DNA of 64,000 nucleotides from Aliihoeflea sp. 2WW (GCF_000497755.1 NZ_AYOD01000015.1:124001-188000), one strand, 5' to 3'. Positions 9,064 to 18,782 are shown, numbered from the stretch's first letter. Program-made: numbers and translations. The notes: generated from the sequence alone by a model not told the origin.

Positions 9064-9966
9064 ATGGTTGATTTCAAGGGGCTGGAAACCTTCGTCTGGG
9101 TCGTGGCGCTCGGCAGCTTTCGCGGCGCTGCGCAAAAGCTCAACACCACCCAGCCGGCGATTTCGCACCGGATCGCGCAGCTCGAAGACGAACTCGGCTT
9201 CAAGCTCCTGACGCGTGAAGCACGCAACATCACGCCCACCGCGCGCGGCCGGCAGGTGCTCGGCTATGCGGAAAAGATGATCGGCATGCGGGCCGAGATG
9301 CTGGCAGCGCTGCGCGACACCGCGGCGATCCGCGGCATCATCAGGCTGGGCGTCGCCGAGACGATCGTGCACACATGGCTGCCGGACTTCATCAAGGAGG
9401 TGAACCGGTGCTATCCGCATCTGTCGGTCGAGATCGAGGTCGATATCTCCCCCTCTTTGCGCGCGCGCCTTTTGGCGCAGGAAATCGATATCGCGTTCCT
9501 GCTCGGTCCTCTGACCGCGCCGCTCCTGCGCAACCGTCTCCTGTGCGAATATGCGGTCGGTTTCATTGCGAGCCCGGCGATGAAGGTTCCCAACCCGGCC
9601 GACATCCGTCAGCTCGCGACGTTTCCCATCATCACCTTCGCACGCAAGACCCAGCCCTATGAGCTGGTGAAATCGCTCTTCAATCGCCCCGATCTGCCGG
9701 CGATCAAGCTGCATGCCAGCGCATCGATGGCGACGGTCGTCCATCTCGCGCTCGAAGGGATCGGCGTCGCCGTCATCCCCTATCAACTGGTCAAGGAAGA
9801 GCTCGACTCGGGACGATTGGAGCTGATCCAGTCCGATGTGCGGATGCCTCAGCTTTCGTTCTGCGCAAGCTGGCTGGAATCGCCCGACACGCTCGCCGTC
9901 GAACTCGTCGTCGACATCGCCGCCCGCGTCGCCCGCGCGCAGTCGCCCGAGAGTGCGCGAGTTTGA
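9064..9966 (+). CDS. LysR family transcriptional regulator
   Basis: The 300-residue product has an N-terminal winged helix (residues 1-60) with the family helix SFRGAAQKLNTTQPAISHRIAQLE interrupted at the usual positions. It continues through a linker helix into a periplasmic-binding-protein-like effector domain with the GVAETIVHTWLPDFI strand. LysR proteins bind a small ligand and control nearby or divergent genes. It stands downstream of the catabolic operon on the same strand, 73 bases after the membrane protein, so it may be part of the operon or have its own promoter. It is the likely regulator of the 1-9 kb cluster by position. Confidence 0.9.
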   Translation: MVDFKGLETFVWVVALGSFRGAAQKLNTTQPAISHRIAQLEDELGFKLLTREARNITPTARGRQVLGYAEKMIGMRAEMLAALRDTAAIRGIIRLGVAETIVHTWLPDFIKEVNRCYPHLSVEIEVDISPSLRARLLAQEIDIAFLLGPLTAPLLRNRLLCEYAVGFIASPAMKVPNPADIRQLATFPIITFARKTQPYELVKSLFNRPDLPAIKLHASASMATVVHLALEGIGVAVIPYQLVKEELDSGRLELIQSDVRMPQLSFCASWLESPDTLAVELVVDIAARVARAQSPESARV

Positions 9967-10214
9967 CGATAAACTGATGTACCCGCTCCGAAATCTCCGC
10001 TTGATCCAAAAACAAACAAGCGCGTAGATGCGGCATTCCTTGGAATTGATCACGCAACATTGATTACATGTTCGCCAGCCGATTGTTTATTTCCTTCGCG
10101 AACATCACTTGTTTGAACTACTCATTTGACCGAATTAGATTAGATACTTTTGTCTATGGATTAACAGGATTTGTGGCGCAGAATGTTTGAATTCGTGCCG
10201 GGGACCTGTATTCG
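9967..10214 (+). promoter_or_regulatory. AT-rich promoter region before the polysaccharide operon
   Basis: This 248-base gap is clearly richer in AT than its surroundings. A possible sigma-70-type promoter is TTGAAC at 10113-10118, a 17-base spacer and TAGATT at 10136-10141 (matches are partial). No other gene was found in it. No intrinsic terminator for the LysR gene is visible. Confidence 0.35.
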
Positions 10215-13200
10215 ATGGCAAGAACCGCGCCTGTATTTTCGGATTCGACAGGTCTAAGGGGGACCGCGGTCAATCTCGCCCTCCTAACAATCCTCATAGC
10301 CCTTGTTTTTGCAGTCATAACCGTGGCGTTGAGCGTCCTGTTCGCCCCGACGATGACCATAGCGGAGCGCCCGACGGCGTCGCCGACCTCGACCGGGCCG
10401 ATCCAGGCTTTGCGCGCGATCGGCGAGCCGGCGATCCAGCCCAGCAACAACCGCATGGTGCCTGAACGTGCCCGCGAAACGATGCGGCTGGCCATGTTCC
10501 GGGACGAGGATACCGGCGCCCTGAACTCGTTGAAGCGGAACGCGGCGCACCTCGACGGCTTGATCCCCGAATGGCTGGAACTGCGCTCCGCAACTGGCGA
10601 GATGGTGACCAGCACTGCGCGACGCGGCAAGGCCTATGACTGGCTCAAGCGTGAGGCGCGGGGCGTCAAGCTGTACCCACTCCTGCTGAGCACCTTGTCG
10701 CCGCGCGAAACTGCGATGGCGATGGCGATGCCGACCCTTCGAGCCACGTTGGTGGCGCAGGTCTTGGAGACCGTCCAGGAACAAGGATTCGACGGCATAA
10801 CCGTCGGCTTATCCGCGAGCGTCCGCGACCCGAGGGCGATGGCGGCTTTTCTGGAGGACCTTCGCCGCGCACTCGAACCTGACGGGCGCGGACTGCTCTA
10901 CATGGCCGAGAGCAACGAGACGCCAGCCGAACTGGCGCGGATCGTCCATCAGGTGGAATACGTTCTTTTGCCCCTGTATCACCGCGACGCCAGTTCGGCC
11001 ATTGCAGGCCCCATAGCCAGTCAGGGCTGGTTCGAACAGCAATTGCGGGCCTATACGGCCCATGCGCCCCCAAGCAAGCTCATTCCTGTCCTTGGCTCGA
11101 TGGCGATCGACTGGGGACCTCGTGCCCGCAAGACGGAGCTGTCGGTCCAGCAGGCCTGGGAGATCGCCAGCCGGGCGAATGCGCCGATTGTCTTCGACAC
11201 GCCCACCTTGAACCTCGTCTTCGACTACCGCGGCGCGGACGGTGATTTTCATCGCGTCTGGATGAACGACGCGGTCAGCTTTTTCAATCAGGCGCGAAGT
11301 GCACTGGCGGCGTCGGTCGGCGGTTTGGCCTTGTGGCGGCTGGGTTGGGAAGACCAGGGCGTCTACGAAATCATGGGAAAGGGAAAGCTGCCGGACGATC
11401 AGGCGCTCGAAAGCCTGCGGTCGATCGAACCCGGTTTCGGCGCGTTCGAAAATGCGAAGGGCGTCCTGTTGTCCGGCCGCCAGGCAAGCTCAGGAACGCG
11501 CGCGATCTCCTACCAGCCCGCGCTCGGGCTCATCGTGGCGCAAACCATCGAGGAAAAACCCAGACAGGCCGCGCTTGCGCTTTGGCCGGCGACCGACGCG
11601 ACTGCGGTAGCTCTGACATTCGACGATGGCCCCGACCCGGTCTGGACGTCGCGCATTCTCGACATTCTCGAGGAGCACGACGCCAAGGCCACCTTCTACC
11701 TGATCGGTCAGCGCGTCGTGAAGCACCCGGCCATTTCCCGCCGGATACTCGATGACGGGCATGACATCGGCAACCACTCCTTCTCGCATCCCGACCTCAA
11801 CCTGGCCGGCACGGATCGCATCTCCGCGGAACTGACGGCGACCCAGCGGGTCTTCGAGGACGTTCTGGGCATTCGCTCGGCACTCTTCCGCCCACCCTTC
11901 GCGATGACCGGATACGGCTACCTGGAAACGGCGCCGAACCTCTCGGTCACAGCCTCGTCCATGGGCTACCTGTTCGGCGGTATCGACGTGGACGCGTTCG
12001 ACTACATGATCTGGACGCCGCGGCAGATCGCCGATCGGGTGATCCGCGCCGTGCGTGCAGGCGAAGGAAATGCGGTGTTGCTGCACGATGCCGGTGGCGA
12101 TCGCAGCGCCACCGTCGAGGCGCTGCCGCTGATCCTCGAGGAATTGCGCAAGGACGGCTACCGCTTCGTCGCCACGCATGAACTGGTCGGCGTGCCCCGT
12201 GACGTCATGATGACGCCCTACATGCCTGAAACGTTTACGGTTAGCGCCCAGTCGGCGATACGCTCGGCCTTCGTCGGCGGTTTCCTGAGCGTCGTCGACA
12301 TCCTGCCCACGATTGCGATTGCGGCGGTCATCATCGGAACCGCCCGCCTCTTCCTCATCATCGTGGCCGCGCTCGTTCAAACGCGCCGCCAGTCACGCGC
12401 GGCCGTGCCGGCGTTCAAAGGGTCCATTGTCGTACTGGTGCCGGCGTTCAATGAAGAAAAGGTCGTCTGCAACACGGTACGCGGCCTGTTGACGGCGACG
12501 ATCGCCGACCGGATCGTCGTCACCGTGATCGATGATGGCTCCACGGATCGGACGAGCGACATCGTTCGCGAGACCTTCCCCGCCGACCCGCGCGTCCGGG
12601 TGCTGCGCAAGGAAAATGGCGGCAAGGCAAGCGCGCTCAACTATGGCTTTGCGCAGACGAGGGCGGACGTGGTCGTCGCCATCGACGGCGACACCGTGCT
12701 CGAGCCCGATGCGATCGAACATCTGGTCGCGCCTTTCGGCGATCCCGCCATCGGTGCCGTCGCCGGGCGCGTAATCGTCGGCAACGCCGTCAACCTGCTC
12801 ACCCGTTTCCAGTCCCTGGAATACATCATCGGGCAGAATCTCGAACGCACCGCCTTTGCCTTGTTCAACGCGATCGGTGTGGTGCCCGGCGCAATCGGTG
12901 CCTGGCGGCGGACCGCAGTCGAGGAAGTCCAGGGCTACGCGACCGACACGCTCGCCGAAGATGCGGACCTGACGGTCGCGATCGAGCGCGCCGGGTGGAA
13001 GGTCGTGAATGCGCCTCGTGCGATCGCACTGACCGAAGCCCCCGAGACGCTGCGCGCCTTCCTCAAGCAGCGCTTTCGCTGGATGTTCGGGACATTGCAG
13101 GTGGCATTCAAGCATATCGGCGCCATCGCGGCTCGCCCCAGCGGCGTTTCCCTCATCATCCTGCCGAACATCGCGCTTCAGTTCGCCTTCACGCTGATCG

Positions 13201-13538
13201 CACCGCTGATGGACATCCTGACCGTTTGGATCATCCTCGCGATGGCGCTGTCGCTGACGGGCGCGATGTCTCCCATCGATAGCCAGACGCTTCAGCTTCT
13301 CGCCGCCTATTGGGCGCTCTTCCAGGCGGTCGAACTCTTCACCGCCGGTGTCGGTCTGGCGCTGAATGGCGATCTGCGCGCGTGGCGGCTGTTGCCGCTC
13401 GTCGTCCTGCAGCGCGTGTCCTACCGGCAACTCCTTTACGTCGTTGCGATCCGCGCACTGCTCGCTGCCTTGAAGGGCACGTTCGTCGGGTGGGGCAAGC
13501 TCGCGCGTACAGGTCGCATCTTGAGGCCCGCAACTTAA
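10215..13538 (+). CDS. Trimodular polysaccharide synthase: GH18-like, NodB deacetylase and GT2 glycosyltransferase
   Basis: This 1107-residue protein joins three enzyme modules. A membrane helix (about 20-45) is followed by a GH18-like barrel (about 75-420). Next is a NodB polysaccharide deacetylase with TFDDGPDP (D470, D471) and the metal pair HSFSH (H521, H525). After a membrane helix near 685-715 comes a processive GT2 domain with VLVPAFNEE (740), DDGS (773), DGD (824), ED (915) and QRFRW (952-956), then more membrane helices. The layout is known as the GH18 'trifunctional' family. It probably makes, de-acetylates and handles a GlcNAc-type polymer at the inner membrane. Here the GH18 acid motif is lost: DGITVGLS (193-200) replaces DGIDIDWE. 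Export and chitinase genes follow. Confidence 0.88.
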   Translation: MARTAPVFSDSTGLRGTAVNLALLTILIALVFAVITVALSVLFAPTMTIAERPTASPTSTGPIQALRAIGEPAIQPSNNRMVPERARETMRLAMFRDEDTGALNSLKRNAAHLDGLIPEWLELRSATGEMVTSTARRGKAYDWLKREARGVKLYPLLLSTLSPRETAMAMAMPTLRATLVAQVLETVQEQGFDGITVGLSASVRDPRAMAAFLEDLRRALEPDGRGLLYMAESNETPAELARIVHQVEYVLLPLYHRDASSAIAGPIASQGWFEQQLRAYTAHAPPSKLIPVLGSMAIDWGPRARKTELSVQQAWEIASRANAPIVFDTPTLNLVFDYRGADGDFHRVWMNDAVSFFNQARSALAASVGGLALWRLGWEDQGVYEIMGKGKLPDDQALESLRSIEPGFGAFENAKGVLLSGRQASSGTRAISYQPALGLIVAQTIEEKPRQAALALWPATDATAVALTFDDGPDPVWTSRILDILEEHDAKATFYLIGQRVVKHPAISRRILDDGHDIGNHSFSHPDLNLAGTDRISAELTATQRVFEDVLGIRSALFRPPFAMTGYGYLETAPNLSVTASSMGYLFGGIDVDAFDYMIWTPRQIADRVIRAVRAGEGNAVLLHDAGGDRSATVEALPLILEELRKDGYRFVATHELVGVPRDVMMTPYMPETFTVSAQSAIRSAFVGGFLSVVDILPTIAIAAVIIGTARLFLIIVAALVQTRRQSRAAVPAFKGSIVVLVPAFNEEKVVCNTVRGLLTATIADRIVVTVIDDGSTDRTSDIVRETFPADPRVRVLRKENGGKASALNYGFAQTRADVVVAIDGDTVLEPDAIEHLVAPFGDPAIGAVAGRVIVGNAVNLLTRFQSLEYIIGQNLERTAFALFNAIGVVPGAIGAWRRTAVEEVQGYATDTLAEDADLTVAIERAGWKVVNAPRAIALTEAPETLRAFLKQRFRWMFGTLQVAFKHIGAIAARPSGVSLIILPNIALQFAFTLIAPLMDILTVWIILAMALSLTGAMSPIDSQTLQLLAAYWALFQAVELFTAGVGLALNGDLRAWRLLPLVVLQRVSYRQLLYVVAIRALLAALKGTFVGWGKLARTGRILRPAT

Positions 13539-13567
13539 CGCTGACGCTATCGAGGAGGAGAGACGAT

Positions 13568-14929
13568 ATGAAGACTGGATGCGGATTCTTCGCCAGGACG
13601 ATGCCGGCGCCCTTGGCCTTGTCGCTGTCGATCGCGCTCTTCGCGATCCCGGCCGAAGCGACTGCGACCGATGCGTATGGCAATACGGCCACCGTCCTGG
13701 CAACGAGCGAGACGAGCCAGCGGCTCCAAGGCGATACCTTCGTCCTGGGCGACCAACTGAAAATCACCGTCTACGAAAACTTCGCGGCGGCGAGCAGCAA
13801 ACCTGGCGATCCGGCACTGATGTCGCTCGTCGAGCGCTCCGAGATAACCGGGAGCTATGTCGTCCAGGAAGACGGCAGTATCTTTTTGCCTCTGGTGGGC
13901 GGCATAGCGACGTTCGGCGCGACGGTCACGCAACTCGAAACGGCCATTCAGACGAGTTTTGCAAGCAGGCTGGGCGCCAGGGTCGCCGTGGCGATCCAAC
14001 TCCTGGAGCGCGAGCCGATCTACGTAACGGGCGACCTGCCTCAATCCGGCGTTTTCCGCTACAGTCCGGGAATGACGGCGCTGCACGCACTGGCTCTGGC
14101 CGGCGGGGCGGCCGTGCAGGGCGGCGCCGACAAATGGCGCATGGTCGACCTTGCCCGCGAGCGAGAGCGTATCGCCCAGGCGGAAAATCGCCTCGCCCGC
14201 CTTCTGGCGCGACTGACGGTTCTGGCAGAGGAAAAGGGCAGTTCGAATGAGGGAGCCATGCAGCGTCTGGTCGAACTGTCCGGCAGGCCTGCCGCCGATC
14301 GCCTGATCGCAGAGGAGCGGGCTGTTCGCGACCTCGAAGAAGAGCAGCTCGTTTCGCAAAGCGCGGCTGCCGCCGGCGTCGTCGTGTCGCTCAATAACGA
14401 ACGGGCCATCCTGGCGGAAAGCCTCGCCGATGCCGAGACGGCGCTTCAGGACAAAGCGGAACGGCTGAGTTTCATGCAGGACCTGCGCGCCCGCGGCACG
14501 ACCACCGACCAGAACGTCAACATCGTGCGCGACGAGTATGTGCTGGCACGCAGCACATGGAACGACTTGCGCGGAATGCTGGCGCGGGTGGAGCGCACGC
14601 TGGTCGAAACCCGCCACCGTGACGCGCGGGCCCTGACCGACTATCGCATCGCGACCGAACGGGCGTTCCTTGCGACCAGGCAGTCGATCACCGAGGAGGA
14701 AACGACGCGGTCCTTGATGGAGAACGTGGTCAAGGCACTGCGCAGTCTGCCCGTCGGAGACGAGGATCGAGCGGCAGCGGAGCTGCGCGTCGAGATCGTC
14801 CGGCGCACCACGGACGGCATCATGAATACGGAAGGAGACCTTCTGTCGCCGCTTCGACCGGGAGATGTGCTGAACATACAGCGTCGCGACCCGTCATCAT
14901 CAGGGGAAAGTGCCCGCCTTGTGCATTAG
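13568..14929 (+). CDS. Polysaccharide export protein (Wza-like, Poly_export and SLBB type)
   Basis: The 453-residue product starts at the ATG at 13568 behind a strong GAGGAG. A signal peptide ends near residue 32. The export domain (about 55-150) has GDQLKITVYEN, EDGSIFLPLVGGI and the turn before PIYVTGDLPQSGVFRY, which begins the SLBB-like repeat. A long charged helical region follows (about 190-400) and likely forms a coiled coil, then LSPLRPGDVLNIQRR. Such proteins form the periplasmic and outer-membrane path for polysaccharide. The gene follows the trimodular synthase after 29 bases. The coiled-coil insert is longer than in a minimal Wza and recalls rhizobial ExoF-type proteins. An earlier in-frame start at 13310 lies within the synthase gene and is rejected. 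Confidence 0.85.
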   Translation: MKTGCGFFARTMPAPLALSLSIALFAIPAEATATDAYGNTATVLATSETSQRLQGDTFVLGDQLKITVYENFAAASSKPGDPALMSLVERSEITGSYVVQEDGSIFLPLVGGIATFGATVTQLETAIQTSFASRLGARVAVAIQLLEREPIYVTGDLPQSGVFRYSPGMTALHALALAGGAAVQGGADKWRMVDLARERERIAQAENRLARLLARLTVLAEEKGSSNEGAMQRLVELSGRPAADRLIAEERAVRDLEEEQLVSQSAAAAGVVVSLNNERAILAESLADAETALQDKAERLSFMQDLRARGTTTDQNVNIVRDEYVLARSTWNDLRGMLARVERTLVETRHRDARALTDYRIATERAFLATRQSITEEETTRSLMENVVKALRSLPVGDEDRAAAELRVEIVRRTTDGIMNTEGDLLSPLRPGDVLNIQRRDPSSSGESARLVH

Positions 14930-16145
14930 GGGCTTCCTCCGCGCGCTGCTGCTGCTTGTCGCCGCGGCATCGATGGCGCAGGCGTCCGGCACCGAAAGCC
15001 GGCACGCGCGCGAATTCTCGGTCATCGGCTATTTCGCGTCGTGGACCGCTTATGGCGACGGCACCGAGATCGCCGATATCGACGCCAGTCGGCTGACGCA
15101 CATTCTCTATGCATTCGGCGCGGTGACCGCCGAGGGCAAGGCCGAACTTGGCGATCCGTGCGCGGATATCGGCCTTTGCGATTCCGGGTCGGACGAGGGT
15201 GGAAATTTCGCCGCGCTGGAAGCGCTCAAGGCGCGTCATCCCCACCTGCAAGTCTTGATCTCCCTTGGTGGCTGGAACGGCTCCGCCCATTTTTCCCGCA
15301 TCGCTTCGAGCGAGCAAGGCCGGCAGCGCTTCGTGCGCTCGACGCTCCGGGTTTTCCTTGAGGCGTATCCCGACCTTTTCGATGGCGTTGACATCGATTG
15401 GGAGTATCCGGTCGACGGCGGCTTGCCCGACAACGGCCGCTCGCCCGAAGACCGGGCGAACTTCACCTTGCTCATGCAGGAATTTCGAGAGCAGCTCGAC
15501 AAGCTCGGCCAGTTCAACAATCGGCGATATGGCCTGATGGCCGCACTCTCCGCCAATGTCGCCATCACCGGCAATGTCGAGCTCAAGAGGATGACCGGCC
15601 TCGTCGATACGCTGAACATCATGACATACGATTATCACGTCGGATCGCCCTACACCCATTTCAACGCGCCGCTATACCCGGTCAAGGATGATCCCACGCC
15701 ACTGGCAACGGTCGATGCAAGCATCACCTCCCTGCGCCTGGCCGGCGTTCCGGCATCGAAGATCGTCATGGGCATCCCGCTTTACGCACGCGCATATGGA
15801 GGCGTGAACACGACCAATGACGGCTTTCTACGCCCTGCCGACGCCGCGGCGGCGCCCGACTGGGCGGCGGACGGGCTCGACTTGCGGACGCTTGGACAAA
15901 TGGAACTGGAAGCCAAGGGCTTCACCCGTCACTGGAGCGAGGAGGCCAAGGTTCCCTTTCTCTTCAATCGAAACGAAGGAATCTGGATCAGCCATGAGGA
16001 CGAGCAATCCTTGGCGGCGAAAGCGGCCTATGCTCGCCAGCATTCGCTGGCCGGCGTCATGATCTGGCACCTTGGCGGCGCGAGCGAACGATCGCTTGCA
16101 ATTTTCGACGATGTGGCCGCCGGGGAAAACCAGCCGAAACAATGA
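14910..16145 (+). CDS. Secreted chitinase, glycoside hydrolase family 18
   Basis: The 411-residue product has a signal peptide (cleavage after AQA, about residue 24) and a complete GH18 domain. The opening strand is VIGYFASWTAYG, the LISLGGWNGS strand follows, and the catalytic motif DGVDIDWEYP is intact (D158, D161, D163, acid E165). The later MTYDYH and GIPLYARAYG also fit. It hydrolyses beta-1,4-GlcNAc chains outside the cytoplasm. Start is GTG at 14910, overlapping the export gene by 20 bases, with AGGGGA just upstream. A TTG at 14919 is an alternative. In this locus it probably trims or releases the polymer made by the upstream synthase rather than feeding on external chitin, which is inference. 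Confidence 0.9.
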   Translation: MPALCIRGFLRALLLLVAAASMAQASGTESRHAREFSVIGYFASWTAYGDGTEIADIDASRLTHILYAFGAVTAEGKAELGDPCADIGLCDSGSDEGGNFAALEALKARHPHLQVLISLGGWNGSAHFSRIASSEQGRQRFVRSTLRVFLEAYPDLFDGVDIDWEYPVDGGLPDNGRSPEDRANFTLLMQEFREQLDKLGQFNNRRYGLMAALSANVAITGNVELKRMTGLVDTLNIMTYDYHVGSPYTHFNAPLYPVKDDPTPLATVDASITSLRLAGVPASKIVMGIPLYARAYGGVNTTNDGFLRPADAAAAPDWAADGLDLRTLGQMELEAKGFTRHWSEEAKVPFLFNRNEGIWISHEDEQSLAAKAAYARQHSLAGVMIWHLGGASERSLAIFDDVAAGENQPKQ

Positions 16146-16268
16146 TCGCGGTGCCCGCGCAGACGCAATGCGTGATCGATTTCGCTTGCGCCGCGCTATA
16201 TGGAGGGACGCTTGCGGCACACCGGTGGCCATGTCGAATGGCACGTTGACCAGAAAGGACCAATCGGC

Positions 16269-18155
16269 ATGAAGACCTCGATCGCGACCGTCTCGATCAG
16301 CGGCGACCTGAAGGAAAAGCTCGCCGCCATCGCGGCCGCAGGGTTCGACGGTGTCGAGATCTTCGAGAACGATTTCCTCGCCTTCGACGGATCGCCTGCC
16401 GAAGTCGGGCGCATGGTGCGCGACCATGGGCTGACCATCACGCTGTTCCAGCCATTCCGCGACTTCGAGGGCATGCCCGAGCCGCAGCGCAAGCGGGGGT
16501 TCGACAGGGCCGATCGCAAGTTCGATCTGATGGGAGAACTCGGCACCGATCTGATGCTCGTCTGCTCGAACGTCTCACCGGTCGCGCTGGGCGGCATCGA
16601 CCGCGCTGCCGACGATTTTCGTGAACTTGGCGAACGGGCGGCACGGCGCGGCATCCGCATCGGCTATGAGGCGCTCGCCTGGGGTCGCCACATCAACGAC
16701 CACCGCGACGCCTGGGAGATCGTTCGCCGTGCCGATCATCCGAACATCGGCCTGATCCTCGATTCCTTCCACACGCTGGCGCGAAGGATCGACGTCGAGA
16801 CGATCCGCGCCATTCCCGGCGACCGCATCTTCATCGTCCAGCTTGCCGATGCGCCCAAGATCGACATGGACCTTCTCTACTGGAGCCGGCACTTCCGCAA
16901 CATGCCCGGCGAGGGCGATCTGCCGGTCACCGACTTCATGCGTGCCGTTGCCGCCACCGGCTATGACGGGCCGCTTTCGCTCGAGATTTTCAACGACCAG
17001 TTCCGCGGCGGCTCGCCGAAATCGATCGCCGTCGACGGCAGGCGCTCGCTCGTCCATCTCATGGACCAGGTCGCGCGCAAGGAGTCGGGCATCGCGATCA
17101 GCGTTCCGAAAATGCCCGACCGGATCGCGGTCGAGGGCGTCGAATTCGTGGAATTCGCGGCCGGACCGGGCGAAGCGGAGGAACTGGGCACGCTTTTGTC
17201 GACGATCGGCTTCGCGCAGACCGCGCGGCACAAGTCGAAGGACGTCGCGCTCTGGCGGCAGGGCGGCATCAACATCGTCGTCAATACGGACAAGGGCGGC
17301 TTCGCGCATTCATCCTACCTCGTCCACGGCGTCTCGGCCTATGCAATCGGCCTGAAGGTCGAGGACGCGGCGGCCACGGTGGCGCGGGCAAGGGCGCTCG
17401 GCGCGGAAATCTTTGAACAGCGCCCCGGGCCTGGCGAACTCGCCATTCCAGCCATTCGCGGCGTCGGCGGCGGCGTCATCTATTTCCTCGACGAGCGCTC
17501 CGAACTCGCCCGGGTCTGGGACGTCGAATTCGATGCGACCGGCGACGACCGGGGCGGCGCGGGACTGACACGCATCGATCATGTCGCGCAGACCATGGCA
17601 CATGAGGAGATGCTGACCTGGCTGCTCTTCTACACGTCGATCCTGAAGACGCGGAAGCTGCCGATGGTCGACGTCGTCGATCCGGCCGGCCTCGTGCGCA
17701 GTCAGGTGGTCGAGAGCGAGGACGGTGCGCTGCGGCTGACGCTGAACGGTGCCGAGAACCGGCGAACGCTTGCCGGGCATTTCATTGCCGAAAGCTTCGG
17801 CTCGAGCGTCCAGCATTTGGCATTCGCGTCGGACGACATCTTCGCCACCGCCGCCAGTCTCGTCGAAAGCGGCTTTGCGACGCTGCAGATTTCGCCGAAC
17901 TACTATGACGATCTCGAAGCCCGCTTCGGTCTCGATCCCGATTTCGCGGACCGGCTTCGCGCCGCGAACATCCTCTACGACCGCGACGGCGAAGGCGAAT
18001 ATTTCCAGCTCTACAGCGCCACGTTCGGCGAGGGCTTCTTCTTCGAGATCGTCGAACGGCGCGGCGGCTACAAGGGCTACGGCGCACCCAACGCGCCGTT
18101 CAGGATCGCGGCCCAGAAGCGCCTGATGCGCCCCGCCGGAATGCCGAGACGATAG
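16269..18155 (+). CDS. quiC: 3-Dehydroshikimate dehydratase (QuiC type): sugar isomerase-like and HPPD-like fusion
   Basis: The 628-residue product starts at MKTSIATVSISGDL behind an AAAGGA site. An upstream in-frame ATG (16200) would add 23 unlikely residues. The N-terminal half (about 1-270) is an AP-endonuclease/sugar-isomerase TIM barrel, with LILDSFHTLARR and LSLEIFNDQFRGG. The C-terminal half (about 290-610) has two VOC repeats similar to 4-hydroxyphenylpyruvate dioxygenase, with RIDHVAQTM, SSVQHLAFASDDIF and ending GFFFEIVERRGGYKGYGAPN across residues 590-610. This fusion is typical of QuiC, which turns 3-dehydroshikimate into protocatechuate in quinate/shikimate use. No other quinate or protocatechuate gene lies in the window, so the role is assigned by homology alone. 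Confidence 0.85.
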   Translation: MKTSIATVSISGDLKEKLAAIAAAGFDGVEIFENDFLAFDGSPAEVGRMVRDHGLTITLFQPFRDFEGMPEPQRKRGFDRADRKFDLMGELGTDLMLVCSNVSPVALGGIDRAADDFRELGERAARRGIRIGYEALAWGRHINDHRDAWEIVRRADHPNIGLILDSFHTLARRIDVETIRAIPGDRIFIVQLADAPKIDMDLLYWSRHFRNMPGEGDLPVTDFMRAVAATGYDGPLSLEIFNDQFRGGSPKSIAVDGRRSLVHLMDQVARKESGIAISVPKMPDRIAVEGVEFVEFAAGPGEAEELGTLLSTIGFAQTARHKSKDVALWRQGGINIVVNTDKGGFAHSSYLVHGVSAYAIGLKVEDAAATVARARALGAEIFEQRPGPGELAIPAIRGVGGGVIYFLDERSELARVWDVEFDATGDDRGGAGLTRIDHVAQTMAHEEMLTWLLFYTSILKTRKLPMVDVVDPAGLVRSQVVESEDGALRLTLNGAENRRTLAGHFIAESFGSSVQHLAFASDDIFATAASLVESGFATLQISPNYYDDLEARFGLDPDFADRLRAANILYDRDGEGEYFQLYSATFGEGFFFEIVERRGGYKGYGAPNAPFRIAAQKRLMRPAGMPRR

Positions 18156-18293
18156 AACAGACCAAAGCATTGCCATTGGGCACACGAGGCTACATCTAAG
18201 TCTGAATCGATCGATCCTCGCGCATCGTTTGGTCAAATTCGAAGCGCGTGATAGATCGTGCCCGGGCGCTCAGCCCGCCAGCCTGGACAGCCA

Positions 18294-18710
18294 GTGTCGA
18301 AACGAACGAACCACGACCGCAGACCGGCCTTCGCAGCAGTGCTTGCCGCGACGATGGCGCTCGTCGTGGCGCTCTTCGCGGCGCAGGCGGCCGGGCCCAG
18401 GCACGGTTCGCTCGCCGGCCTCGTCGATCGCGCTGCGATCGCTGCCGACCCCGGCTCCTTCGACGGCAATCCGCTCGAATTCGACCCCGCCGCCCCCGGA
18501 CCGCGCCATGCGATCCAGAACCGGACGCACAAGCTCGATCCGGACGGGTTTGCGGATGCCGGGTCGACGCCGCACGCCGAATTCGCAATATTCGCCCTCC
18601 GGCGCGTGCCGGCCGGCAGTCTCCTCGCAGGTCCGATTGCAGCGGCGGCAACGCGCCATGCCGACGCACGTGCCCCTCCAGCATCGATCCTTCCCTCCGC
18701 CACCCTCTGA
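18294..18710 (+). CDS. Small hypothetical protein with N-terminal hydrophobic segment
   Basis: I do not recognise this gene. From the GTG at 18294 it gives 138 residues, with a basic start (SKRTNHDRRPAF), one hydrophobic helix (about residues 14-32) and a long Pro/Ala-rich tail. It may be a secreted or membrane-anchored protein. An upstream GTG at 18258 would add 12 residues. It ends with RHADARAPPAS and a few more residues. The small gene on the other side of secDF (21435) has the same layout and ends with AHARAPPAS, which supports it as real. It lies 72 bases before secDF on the same strand. Confidence 0.5.
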   Translation: MSKRTNHDRRPAFAAVLAATMALVVALFAAQAAGPRHGSLAGLVDRAAIAADPGSFDGNPLEFDPAAPGPRHAIQNRTHKLDPDGFADAGSTPHAEFAIFALRRVPAGSLLAGPIAAAATRHADARAPPASILPSATL

Positions 18711-18782
18711 CGGAACTGCACGATTTTCGTCCGCCGCGGCCTCGCCCGCGTGCGGGATGTCGTGCATGCAAGGATCGACTTC

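Noticed and set aside
13310-13567. Longer start for the polysaccharide export protein
   Set aside because: It lies in the synthase gene, has no signal peptide, and a strong ribosome site stands before 13568.
10215-16145. Chitin use (nutrient) operon
   Set aside because: A synthase with deacetylase and an export protein is present and no chitin-sugar uptake or GlcNAc catabolism genes are near, so synthesis is the better reading.
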